From: JBDIAR01 sp039812545
Lineage (GTDB): Bacteria > Actinomycetota > Actinomycetes > Actinomycetales > Dermatophilaceae
DNA length: 21,704 nucleotides
Assembly (NCBI GenBank): GCA_039812545.1
Contig: JBDIAR010000034.1
Coordinates: 1-21,704, forward strand
Direction of reading: 5' to 3'
Below, in pieces: positions 1 to 7,225 of the stretch (position 1 is its first letter; every line of letters starts with the position of its first letter). Under the pieces are notes generated by a model, which saw nothing but the letters and a program-made list of their open reading frames with translations, did no database searches and had not been told where the DNA came from. Position numbers and translations under genes: made by a program.

Positions 1-4
1 CAGT

Positions 5-334
5 TCACTCGGCGCAGTCCACCGCGATGGCCAGCGCAGCGCAGATCTCCCGCATCCGCGTCTCGGCCACGCGCCCGAGACGTTCGACGAGGACCGCGAC
101 GGAGACGCTCTCGATCGAATCCAGGTTGACCACCGACAGCAGCGGCACCGGGTCCCGGCCCGGTTCGAGGAGGACTTCGCTCGGCAGGTCCCGGATGGTC
201 GTCGTGCACGGGGCGATCAGGGCTCGTCGATGACGCGGGATGGCCGCGTCACGTGACAGGACGACGACCGGCCGGCGGCCGCTGTCTGCCGTCTCGCACC
301 ACCACACCTCCCCCCGGGCGGGAAGGGCGGTCAC
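5..334 (-). CDS. mazF: MazF/PemK-family type II toxin
   Basis: Encodes about 109 residues. MazF/PemK proteins are sequence-specific endoribonucleases that cleave mRNA and are held inactive by a co-expressed antitoxin. The N-terminus RGEVWW followed by RRPVVVLSRD is the family's usual first strands, and PCTTTIRDLPSEV matches the segment following the active-site loop. I chose the GTG at 334 because it overlaps the antitoxin stop as GTGA, the classic translational coupling of such pairs; an upstream start at 376 would bury 14 extra residues in the antitoxin gene. Length is normal for the family and the gene looks intact. It lies immediately outside the direct-repeat-flanked island. The family call is firm; the RNA target cannot be seen. 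Confidence 0.9.
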   Translation of the reverse strand: MTALPARGEVWWCETADSGRRPVVVLSRDAAIPRHRRALIAPCTTTIRDLPSEVLLEPGRDPVPLLSVVNLDSIESVSVAVLVERLGRVAETRMREICAALAIAVDCAE

Positions 335-564
335 GAGGCCGCAACTGCCCGACGGAACGAAGCCAGATCGCCCCACGCGTCGGGCTCGTCAAGGGGGTGC
401 GCATCGTAAGCCGCGTACCTGGCGTCCACCTCGGCCGCGCGATGCCGAGCCAGCAAGGCGGCCAGCGCTTCGTCGACCAACGCCGAATCGGGTTTCCCGG
501 ACACCTTCCTGGCGCTGTCCAGGAGGTCACCATCCACCGTGGTGCTCAAGCGTATGCGGCTCAT
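331..564 (-). CDS. MazE-like antitoxin of the MazEF pair
   Basis: Encodes 77 residues. The first half (MSRIRLSTTVDGDLLDSARK) looks like a ribbon-helix-helix or MazE-type DNA-binding segment. The second half is helical and acidic (RYAAYDAHPLDEPDAWGDLASFRRA), as expected of the toxin-wrapping tail. It precedes and overlaps the toxin by 4 nt, so the two are co-translated, and the pair is probably autorepressed as known systems are. On the minus strand a CATACT-like -10 element lies only a few bases before the ATG (near 572-577), so the transcript may be leaderless; this is inference. Length and position fit small actinobacterial antitoxins. The subfamily is uncertain. Confidence 0.8.
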   Translation of the reverse strand: MSRIRLSTTVDGDLLDSARKVSGKPDSALVDEALAALLARHRAAEVDARYAAYDAHPLDEPDAWGDLASFRRAVAAS

Positions 565-619
565 GCCACAAGTATGCCATTCCCGCGTACGAGTTGGGCT
601 GCGAAGGGAATCCTCGGAG

Positions 620-818
620 TCAGTCCTCGACGCCGATGTCCTCGTTCCACAAGGTGGGGTGGGCGGCGATGAACTCGGTCATCAGCTCGGCGCACTCGTC
701 GGAGTCGAGATTGATCACCTCGACGCCGTTGGCGCGCAACAGATCCTCGCCGCCCATGAACGTCCGGTTCTCCCCCAGCACGACGCGAGGTATGCCGTAC
801 AGCAAGATCGCGCCGGTG
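620..818 (+). repeat. Left 199-bp direct repeat flanking the island
   Basis: Direct repeat of 16487-16685 at a constant offset of 15867 bp, in the same orientation, 197/199 identical by eye. It begins exactly at the deaminase stop codon and ends where this copy breaks into permease sequence. Homologous recombination between the copies would excise the whole central operon and leave one intact deaminase gene. Confidence 0.9.
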
Positions 819-885
819 TGATGGCCAGTTGCAGCCGGCCGGCGTCGATGACGGCGAAGAGCAGCCCGCCCAGGACCGCTGGCCA
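620..885 (-). pseudogene. Chimeric remnant: cytosine deaminase 3' end joined to ABC permease fragment
   Basis: Bases 620-818 repeat 16487-16685 with two mismatches by eye (626 and 805), both synonymous, and encode the deaminase C-terminus from GAILLYGIPR to DIGVED. The HxE and PCxxC zinc-site motifs are absent, so it cannot be an active enzyme. At 818/819 the sequence jumps to a piece matching 17170-17236 inside the permease gene (WPAVLGGLLFAVIDAG), about 85% identical at DNA level (57 of 67). The roughly 480 bp that separate these two blocks on the right are missing here, and the join shares only about 1 nt. The two parts are in different frames. It appears to be a duplicated copy of the right-hand locus that suffered an internal deletion. 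No function is expected. Confidence 0.85.
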
Positions 886-902
886 AAGCCGGGCCAAAGC
901 CG
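881..902 (+). repeat. Perfect 11-bp tandem duplication at the remnant's edge
   Basis: The unit GGCCAAAGCCG occurs twice back to back, at 881-891 and 892-902. It sits exactly where similarity to the permease gene fades out (about 885), so it is plausibly a repair scar at the break, not a functional site. Confidence 0.6.
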
Positions 903-1158
903 CCTGATTGTCTCATCAAAGTTGACAGCTTCCGCACCAAGCCGAATGACCGAAGTCAAGTCAGACGACGCAACGCGCACACGGTGCCCGGTCACCTGGA
1001 CGCGCCCTCCCCTGTCGCCTTCGAGCGCCGGCTGTTGGTGTTCCTCGGCTTCGGCAACTGAACGGCGCACAGCGTCGGGTCGTCGCAGGAGGGCGACGGG
1101 CGGGTCGTGACCGGCGCCAAGCCCATGGCACCAGTGCGCAATTGTTCACGCGCATCTC
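886..1158. other. Gene-free spacer downstream of the operon
   Basis: About 270 bp between the chimeric remnant and the exporter permease stop. I found no reading frame with recognisable protein sequence on either strand. It contains a short GC-rich hairpin (1081-1098) that may help end transcription of the operon, and an 11-bp tandem repeat at its left edge. The rest looks like unassigned junction DNA between the acquired segment and the resident locus. Confidence 0.5.
1081..1098 (-). terminator. Weak hairpin downstream of the exporter permease gene
   Basis: CGTCGC and GCGACG form a perfect 6-bp stem around a 6-nt AGGAGG loop, 60-80 bases past the last stop codon of the operon. There is no U-tract, so it is at best a U-less terminator; such hairpins are also common by chance in high-GC DNA. 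Confidence 0.25.
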
Positions 1159-2268
1159 TCACTTCCACCGCCAGGCCTTGAGGGCCACCCCACCGAAGAC
1201 GACGCCCCAGCCTCCGAGGACCGCGAAGCACACCCACAACGGGAAGATCGGCGGGTAGCCGACCATGAGTTGCCGGAAGAGGTCGGCGAGGTAGGTGAGC
1301 GGGATCGCGTAACTGATCTTCGTCAGGATCTCGGGGAGCATGTCGGCCGTGAAGAAGACGCCGGAGAGGAACATGAAAGCGAAGTTGAACAACTGTGCCG
1401 TGCCTTCCGCACGAGCAACCGTGCCGGCCAGCGAGGCGATCATGTACCCCATCAGGGTCAGCACGAGATTGCCCACGACTACGGCCGCGAGGAACAGCGG
1501 CCACCGTCCGAGGACGTCCAGGCGCAAGATGGCGACGGCCACTGCGGCGAAAAGCGCACTTTGCAGGACACCGACCGTCAGCCGCCACGTGGTCACCCCG
1601 GCCATGAAGGTCACCTTCGAGACCGGCGCGATCCCGATCCGCAGGAGGCAGCCCTCCTCACGTTGCCGCACGAGTGGCAGCGCGGTCGCGAAGATGCTGA
1701 GCCACAAGGTGGAGATCGCCAAGAAGTTGGGGATGTAGAACTCAGACAAGGTTGGCGTATGCGACGCGACGTCGACCGGTTCGGCGGCGAGCCGGGGCGT
1801 GCCGCCGGCCAGGTCCACGTTCAGCTGGGCGACCACGGTCTCGCCGACGAGTCGAGCAGTACCGGCCGTTTGCGCGTTGCCCGAGTTGTAGGCGTACGTG
1901 ACGACGGCGGGTGACTCGCCGGCCACCGCCGTCGTGGAGATCGGCGGGAAGATCAGGACGAGGTCCAGGTCGCCCTGTTTCAAGGCGGCCATGGCTGTGG
2001 CTTCGTCCTTACGGACCAACTCCAGCTTTCCGCCACCGCTGCTCCCATCAGCGGCAGAATTCAGGAGGCCCTCGACCACGCTCGTCGTGGTCTGGCTGCT
2101 GTCGGAGGCGACAACGGCGGCCTTGAGGCCGGCCGTGTCGGTCGACCCGAAGAGCAGCCCGAAGAAGGCGCTGAGGATCAGGGGAAGGGCGACGGTGACC
2201 GCGAGCGTGACCCGGTCACGGAAGAAGATCCGAGCCTGGGTCAAATAGATCTGTCCGAAGGCTCCCAT
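1159..2268 (-). CDS. ABC-2 type exporter permease, last gene of the operon
   Basis: Encodes 369 residues with ABC-2 permease topology. There is one N-terminal membrane helix (about residues 20-42, VTVALPLILSAFFGLLFG), a soluble extracytoplasmic region of about 130 residues, then five hydrophobic segments ending near the C-terminus. The first helix follows a basic amphipathic start (QARIFFRDR), as usual. ATG at 2268 overlaps the ATPase stop as TGATG; a GTG at 2271 is also possible. It should form the membrane part of the exporter with the ATPase encoded just before it. Its position at the end of a peptide-maturation operon suggests it exports the finished product or gives self-resistance. The substrate is inferred from context only. 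Confidence 0.85.
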   Translation of the reverse strand: MGAFGQIYLTQARIFFRDRVTLAVTVALPLILSAFFGLLFGSTDTAGLKAAVVASDSSQTTTSVVEGLLNSAADGSSGGGKLELVRKDEATAMAALKQGDLDLVLIFPPISTTAVAGESPAVVTYAYNSGNAQTAGTARLVGETVVAQLNVDLAGGTPRLAAEPVDVASHTPTLSEFYIPNFLAISTLWLSIFATALPLVRQREEGCLLRIGIAPVSKVTFMAGVTTWRLTVGVLQSALFAAVAVAILRLDVLGRWPLFLAAVVVGNLVLTLMGYMIASLAGTVARAEGTAQLFNFAFMFLSGVFFTADMLPEILTKISYAIPLTYLADLFRQLMVGYPPIFPLWVCFAVLGGWGVVFGGVALKAWRWK

Positions 2269-3695
2269 CACTTCAACCTTTCGCCGGCCACCTGGAGGAA
2301 CACGTCTTCGAGATTCCCGCTGCGCATCGTGATGTCGACCGTCTCCTCCGGGAGGGAGAGGAACGACGCCATGGTGGCTCGTGGATCGGTGGTCGAGATC
2401 GTCAACCGACGACCGGACACCCAGGACCGATCGGCGCCGGCGATCTTCGATTCGAGACCGACGGGAATCTCATCGGCGAACTCGGCTTCGATGGTGCGGC
2501 TGCCGAGGTGGCTGCGGATCAACTCGGCCGGACTCCCAAGGGCACGGACCACGCCGGAGTTCATGATGGCCACCCGATCACACAGGAACTCGGCTTCTTC
2601 CATGTAGTGGGTGGTGAGCAGGACAGCGCAACCGTTGTGCTGCACTCCTCGAATGAGATCCCAGATGTCATGGCGGGCCTGAGGGTCCAGGCCCGTGGTG
2701 GGTTCGTCAAGGAAGAGGACTTCGGGGGCACCGATTAACGCCATTCCCAACGCGAGCCTCTGTCGCATACCTCCCGAGAGATTCCGGACCAAGGTCTTCG
2801 ACTTCTCGGTGAGTCCAAGACGTTCCAGGAGGTCGCCAGAGGAAAGGGGGCGGGGGAAGAAGCTCGCGTAGAACTGCAGCGTCTCCTTACACGTCAGTTC
2901 CGAATAGAACCCCGTGGACTGCAACTGAACACCGATTCGCGTGCGGATCTGTTTCCCGTCCGTGCGATAGCGCAGGCCGAGGATGCGCACCACCCCGGAA
3001 TCCGGCTCGCGGATTCCCTCCAGGCATTCGATGAATGTCGTCTTGCCGGCCCCGTTGGGTCCCAGCAACCCGAACACCTCGCCGGGTTGAACGTGAATGG
3101 ACACTGCATCCACGGCCACGAGATCGCCATAGCGCTTGGTGATCGATACGGCGTCGATCGCGGGACCGCCGGGCGTCCCGCTCGTCAACGTCCCCGCCAT
3201 CGACGGCACGAACGAGGCATCATCGTGGGCCGCCTCCGCCGCCCCGGGAGCGAGGTCCTCGTACCAGGCTCGGCATCCTCGGATGACCTCCCGGCCCTTC
3301 CGGTCGAAAAGCTCGGCAGCATCGTGGTTCGCGCGCTCGTCACCGCCCACGCTCCGCCCCTGTCGCGAGGCCAGATCGAGATAGCGGCTGAATCGATCCA
3401 GCAGCGACAGCCACATGTCCTGCTCGTCCAGCAGCTGCGCATAGGCGAGCCGGTCACCTGAGTCGCGCACCCGACAACAGCGCTCACACCACGTGTTCGC
3501 GAGCGCCAGCAAGCCCTCGACATCGTGCCCTGTACTGGACTTCAGGCCCTTCAGCGCGAGCGCCCGCAGCGCGGGGCGCAGGTCGGGGTGGTGGTACTCG
3601 GCGTCAAGCAGGTTCACGTATGCCGTGAAGTCGCCTGCCGCGTCGCAGCCCGCTGTGAAGAACTCCACCGAGTGCTCTTCCAAGGGCTCATGCAT
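2268..3695 (-). CDS. ABC exporter ATPase with unusual N-terminal extension
   Basis: Encodes 475 residues. The ABC ATPase domain starts near residue 178 and is complete: Walker A GPNGAGKTT (212-220), Q-loop near 256-260, signature LSGGMRQRL (306-314), Walker B LFLDEPTTGLD (327-337) and switch histidine TTH (361-363). A C-terminal domain follows, ending EDVFLQVAG, typical of ABC-2 partners. The first 175 or so residues are not part of a normal ATPase. They are helical, rich in Trp, Cys and acidic residues (WCERCC near 69-74), with a low-complexity linker (about 150-178). ATG at 3695 has a GAGGTGA ribosome site about 8 nt upstream. The extension may recognise the cargo or couple to a biosynthetic enzyme; I do not recognise it as a known domain. 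Confidence 0.9.
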   Translation of the reverse strand: MHEPLEEHSVEFFTAGCDAAGDFTAYVNLLDAEYHHPDLRPALRALALKGLKSSTGHDVEGLLALANTWCERCCRVRDSGDRLAYAQLLDEQDMWLSLLDRFSRYLDLASRQGRSVGGDERANHDAAELFDRKGREVIRGCRAWYEDLAPGAAEAAHDDASFVPSMAGTLTSGTPGGPAIDAVSITKRYGDLVAVDAVSIHVQPGEVFGLLGPNGAGKTTFIECLEGIREPDSGVVRILGLRYRTDGKQIRTRIGVQLQSTGFYSELTCKETLQFYASFFPRPLSSGDLLERLGLTEKSKTLVRNLSGGMRQRLALGMALIGAPEVLFLDEPTTGLDPQARHDIWDLIRGVQHNGCAVLLTTHYMEEAEFLCDRVAIMNSGVVRALGSPAELIRSHLGSRTIEAEFADEIPVGLESKIAGADRSWVSGRRLTISTTDPRATMASFLSLPEETVDITMRSGNLEDVFLQVAGERLK

Positions 3696-3702
3696 CTGCT
3701 GA

Positions 3703-4593
3703 TCACCTCACCTGTTCGGTACGGATAATGCGTCGCTTGTGCATCGGGACGAGCTTCCCGTCTGCTCGCGACACCGCGGAGGTGAGAAGCTCGAGCATCT
3801 CTGCCCTGAGCAGATCGCCATTGTCGGTGTCGAGAACGACTTTCCCGACGAAATAGGACTCGCCTTCTTGTCGAATCCCGTCTCGGGACTTCTCCACGTC
3901 GAGGCGACCCCATCCCGAGTATTCCCACACCGCGGCCGGCCGCCCGCCGTGGACCCGAAACCCCAGGAGAGATGAGATAAGCGGACCGTTCTGGAACAGC
4001 GAATGGTTTGGTCGGCAGCCCTGGAATCCGAGATCGACCTGGACATGACTGAGGGCATCTATCGTGCCCGTGGATTCATAATCCACCGGGCCGTCCAGCG
4101 CAACCGCACCGCCGAGCGCCTCGAACATGATGACGTCCCAGGTCAACATGCTCAACAGGTTCACGGCTGGGACATTCACCAAGTCCGCATACCAGTCACC
4201 GAGGACGAGTTCTCGTGGCGACTCTGATTCGGACGTGGACAGCGGTTCGCCGCGGTAGGAGCGGTGATACTCGAAGGTGCGCCCGTGAGCGAAAGACCAA
4301 TTGAGTGCCGGTTGCGTGCTTCGCTCCCCCTGCGAGGTGAAGCTGATCTCGCCCCAACGGAACGTGAACAGCGCCGTGCTCGCCGATAGCACCCCGGCGT
4401 AAGCGCGGTCGTAATGCCCGACGAGACGCTGCTGCTTGACCAGGCGGCCCGCTCCAGCGATGTAGTCGTTGTCCATGGTGATGACATACGAGGCATGCGG
4501 AACGGGTCGGTGTTCAGCGTCTGCTCCAATCGTGGACAGGGCCTTGGTGAGGATGTCCGCGGTGTGAGTGGCGCGTCGGCGGAAGGCGCCCAT
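3703..4593 (-). CDS. Unrecognised beta-rich cytosolic protein in the peptide-maturation operon
   Basis: Encodes 296 residues with no signal peptide and no membrane segment. I do not recognise the family. The middle reads as alternating aromatic beta strands (YVITMDNDYIAGAG, STALFTFRWGEISF, ALNWSFAHGRTFEYHRSY, FRVHGGRPAAVWEYSGWGRL, SYFVGKVVLDTDNGDLLRAE), suggesting a barrel or lipocalin-like fold, with a basic C-terminus (MHKRRIIRTEQVR). The ATG at 4593 overlaps the aminotransferase stop by one base (TGATG) and the next gene starts 7 nt after the stop, so it is part of the operon. Its position between the aminotransferase and the exporter suggests a late step: tailoring, carrier release, or cofactor/product binding. 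That is inference from context. Confidence 0.75.
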   Translation of the reverse strand: MGAFRRRATHTADILTKALSTIGADAEHRPVPHASYVITMDNDYIAGAGRLVKQQRLVGHYDRAYAGVLSASTALFTFRWGEISFTSQGERSTQPALNWSFAHGRTFEYHRSYRGEPLSTSESESPRELVLGDWYADLVNVPAVNLLSMLTWDVIMFEALGGAVALDGPVDYESTGTIDALSHVQVDLGFQGCRPNHSLFQNGPLISSLLGFRVHGGRPAAVWEYSGWGRLDVEKSRDGIRQEGESYFVGKVVLDTDNGDLLRAEMLELLTSAVSRADGKLVPMHKRRIIRTEQVR

Positions 4594-5993
4594 CAGTTCC
4601 TCGTCTTCATACGATCGAGTACCTCACGTATGCCGGCAGTGACGATGCCACACAGCTCCTGAAGAACATCTGTCGGCGTGGTCAGTGGCGGTCCCAGCTG
4701 GACGAAGCCTCCGATGACCCGAAGATAGACACCACGCCGAAGGAGCAGGTCGGTCAACGCGTCGGCGAATCCCGCTTCGGGCGGGAAGGGTTCGCGGGTC
4801 TGCGGATCTGCAACAACGTCGATGCAACCCAGCATCCCCCGGACCCGGACCTCACCGACATTCGGGCAGTCGCGCAGCGCCTCGCCCAGCCACTCCTCCA
4901 TCAGGGCGCCCTTCCTGCGGACCTCCGCGAGAACGGCGGGGTCGGTCACGATATCGATATTCGCCAAGGCGGCGGCGCACGACACGGGGTGACCCGTGAA
5001 GGTGTAGCCCGGAATCAAGAACGCGTTGTCGGGAACGCGTTCGGTGATCCGACGGTGGGTGAGAACGGCGCCCAGCGGCGCGTAGCCGGACGTCAGTCCT
5101 TTGGCCATGGTGACGATGTCGGGTTCCACGCCGAAGTCCTCCATGGCCCATGCCCGGCCGGTGCGCCCCATACCGGTGACGATCTCGTCGCAGATGAGGA
5201 TCACGTCGTGGGCATCGCAGATCCGCCGGATCTGCTCCCAGTACTCCTGCGGTGGGATCGCCACGCCCGCTGACGTCGAGATGGGTTCGGCGATGAAGGC
5301 GGCGACCGTGTCCGGCCCCTCAGCCATGATCGCGCGTCCCAGATCTGCCGCGCAGGCCACGCCGCACCCGGGATACGTGGCCCCGAACTCGCACCGATAG
5401 CAGGCGGGGTGCGCGACCCGGCTCACGCCCTCAGGTCGAGGTCCGATCGTTCTGCTGAAGATGTCCGCATCCGACAGCGTCAAGGCCAGCAGCGTCGCCC
5501 CGTGATACGAGCCACGTCGCCCGATGACCTTGACCTTGCGCGGTCGCTTGGCAAGGCGCTGGACGACCCGGGCCATCCGCACGGCCATTTCTACCGACTC
5601 CGAGCCGCCGCAGGTGAAATACACCCGGTCCATCATCCCGCCGGTCTGCGCCACCAACCGTTCGGCGAGGGCGAGCGCAGCGGAGTTGCCGTAGCCCTCC
5701 TCCGAAAGCGCATAACCCAAACGAGATGCCTGCTCCGCCATCGCATGGACGATCCGAGACTCGCCGTGCCCTGCATTGACGACCCAGACGCCCGACAGCG
5801 CATCGATGTAACGGTTTCCGTCGGTGTCCGTCAGGTAGGCGCCAAAGCCCGATTCGAAAACGACCGGGCCGTGCGTGCGCTCCATCTTCCGATGGCTGGT
5901 CCCGAATTGCCAGAGCACCCGGGCGGCTCGTGTCGCCGCCGTCTCCTCGTCATCGGCGACGCGATCTACCGGCAGGTCAAGCGGCATATTCAT
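4593..5993 (-). CDS. Class III PLP-dependent aminotransferase
   Basis: Encodes 466 residues, normal for the family. Motifs in order: GAYLTDTDGNRYID (about 51-64), the phosphate-binding CGGSESVEMA (about 128-137), SYHGATLLALT (about 162-172), ICDEIVTGMGRTG with the PLP-pyridine Asp (about 267-279) and MAKGLTSGYAPLGA with the Schiff-base Lys near residue 298. A Cys-rich insertion (CYRC...YPGCGVAC, about 198-214) also occurs in other class III enzymes. ATG at 5993 overlaps the preceding stop as ATGA; longer versions of this frame reach into the previous gene and are not real. These enzymes move amino groups between omega-amines, aldehydes or ketones and an alpha-keto acid. Here it may aminate a sugar or alcohol precursor, or a modified peptide side chain. 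The substrate is not visible. Confidence 0.9.
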   Translation of the reverse strand: MNMPLDLPVDRVADDEETAATRAARVLWQFGTSHRKMERTHGPVVFESGFGAYLTDTDGNRYIDALSGVWVVNAGHGESRIVHAMAEQASRLGYALSEEGYGNSAALALAERLVAQTGGMMDRVYFTCGGSESVEMAVRMARVVQRLAKRPRKVKVIGRRGSYHGATLLALTLSDADIFSRTIGPRPEGVSRVAHPACYRCEFGATYPGCGVACAADLGRAIMAEGPDTVAAFIAEPISTSAGVAIPPQEYWEQIRRICDAHDVILICDEIVTGMGRTGRAWAMEDFGVEPDIVTMAKGLTSGYAPLGAVLTHRRITERVPDNAFLIPGYTFTGHPVSCAAALANIDIVTDPAVLAEVRRKGALMEEWLGEALRDCPNVGEVRVRGMLGCIDVVADPQTREPFPPEAGFADALTDLLLRRGVYLRVIGGFVQLGPPLTTPTDVLQELCGIVTAGIREVLDRMKTRN

Positions 5994-7225
5994 GGCAGCC
6001 TCGCAAAGAACTCGTCCAGTGGGGTCAGGTCTTCGAGGCGCCGCACATAGTCCTCCTGGCGGGCACGCAGGTCGGCGATGGCACCGTCGTCGTAGAGGAG
6101 TGACCGGATCGCCCGCGTCGACTTGGCGGGGACGAACAGGGGTGCTTCGACGAACGTCGCCGCATACGGGTTGGCGTCCAACACGACCTTGAGGAACTTC
6201 GCCAGCCCCCACGGGAAGATGCGGTACGGGAACGAGCTGGACACCGCGCCGGCCATCTCCCGGTACCACGCCGGCATTCGCTGCAACACCTCGCCGAGAT
6301 CGGCGAACCGGATGCGTTTGAGATTGAGCAACAACACAGCAGGAGTGCCGGCGGCGATGGCGCTGGACATCGTGATCGACGTCGAGTTCGTGCCACAGAA
6401 CAGGTCTGCGTGGCACGCCGTGTCGCGGTACAGCCCGGCGTCCAGCCGGGCGAAGTAGCGGTATGCCACGTGAGGCGCAGTCGGAAAGCTCCACGGGCGC
6501 GGCCCGACATGGACGACCGTCACCGGCCCGTCGGCTGCGCCAGAGAGAAGTTCGTGCATCAACCTCGGCATCCACTCGATGAGTGCCGCCACCTCCGGAT
6601 GTGGCGAGATATTGATGTACTCCCACCCGGAGTTGACGGTGAACACGATCTTCCCCTCCGCTGGAATCCCGAGGTCGGCCAGCCATTGGCTCCTGGTGCG
6701 TTGCGGTCGACGGTCGCGTGGATCGAAGAGCCGGCAGGGGGCGATGCGCGTCGTCGGGGCGGCCGGCCGATTGAGCGGAACCGGCCGCACGAGGATGTCG
6801 CAGTCCCGGATGAGCTCGGGCCTGATCCGGGTCGGCACCGAACCCATGTAGTCCCAGACGAAATCCGTTGATTCCCATTCGTATTCATCCATGCTGGCCA
6901 CGGGCGGGCCAAGCGAACGGAGCAGCGCGAAGTCGATCCCACTCCACGCGCTGGCGTACTCCATCGTGTACACGTCCGCACACAGCAGCAGGTCCGGGCG
7001 CCAGGCCGACACCAGCTCCAGGAAGGCCGCGCGGTTGTCGGCGGGGTTCGGATGGCTCAGCGCCTCAACCGCCAGTCCCCACGAGCGGATGTAGCTCGAC
7101 CCGTTCTCGTGGCTGACAAAGCGCACCTCGTGGCCGGCGGGGTCCAGTTGCCGGAGGCACTCCATGGCGATGGTGAGCTCCCCATTGGAGAGGTGGCCGA
7201 GCGCCAGGACCAGGATGCGGCTCAC
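5990..7225 (-). CDS. Glycosyltransferase-like protein, copy B (DUF6365-like)
   Basis: Encodes 411 residues from a GTG that overlaps the previous stop (GTGA). The N-terminus RILVLALGHLSNGELTIAM followed by GHEVRFVS resembles the first Rossmann unit of GT-B glycosyltransferases. A C-terminal GTNSTSITMSSAIAAGTPAVLL stretch resembles their donor-site helix and glycine turn. It is a paralogue of the gene directly before it: both share a GEL(T/S)IAM motif near residue 15-20 and an F.YR(I/M)FP.G..(K/R)FL block near the C-terminus. From memory it resembles the uncharacterised DUF6365 family, with moderate certainty. With the nucleotidyltransferase in the same operon, transfer of an activated sugar-like group onto the peptide is a reasonable inference, unproved. 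Confidence 0.75.
   Translation of the reverse strand: MSRILVLALGHLSNGELTIAMECLRQLDPAGHEVRFVSHENGSSYIRSWGLAVEALSHPNPADNRAAFLELVSAWRPDLLLCADVYTMEYASAWSGIDFALLRSLGPPVASMDEYEWESTDFVWDYMGSVPTRIRPELIRDCDILVRPVPLNRPAAPTTRIAPCRLFDPRDRRPQRTRSQWLADLGIPAEGKIVFTVNSGWEYINISPHPEVAALIEWMPRLMHELLSGAADGPVTVVHVGPRPWSFPTAPHVAYRYFARLDAGLYRDTACHADLFCGTNSTSITMSSAIAAGTPAVLLLNLKRIRFADLGEVLQRMPAWYREMAGAVSSSFPYRIFPWGLAKFLKVVLDANPYAATFVEAPLFVPAKSTRAIRSLLYDDGAIADLRARQEDYVRRLEDLTPLDEFFARLP

Noticed and set aside
561..1070. Possible 169-residue gene across the left remnant and spacer
   Set aside because: It runs in a frame that does not match the deaminase or any family I recognise; the same out-of-frame residues appear opposite the intact deaminase.
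886..1158. Attachment site, integrase or transposase remnant at the island edge
   Set aside because: No tRNA gene, integrase, transposase or terminal inverted repeat can be seen; the only boundary structures are the direct repeats and the 11-bp tandem duplication.
4593..6878. 761-residue version of the aminotransferase
   Set aside because: The extra N-terminal part reads the glycosyltransferase-like gene in a wrong frame. The ATG at 5993 in an ATGA overlap gives a normal-length enzyme.
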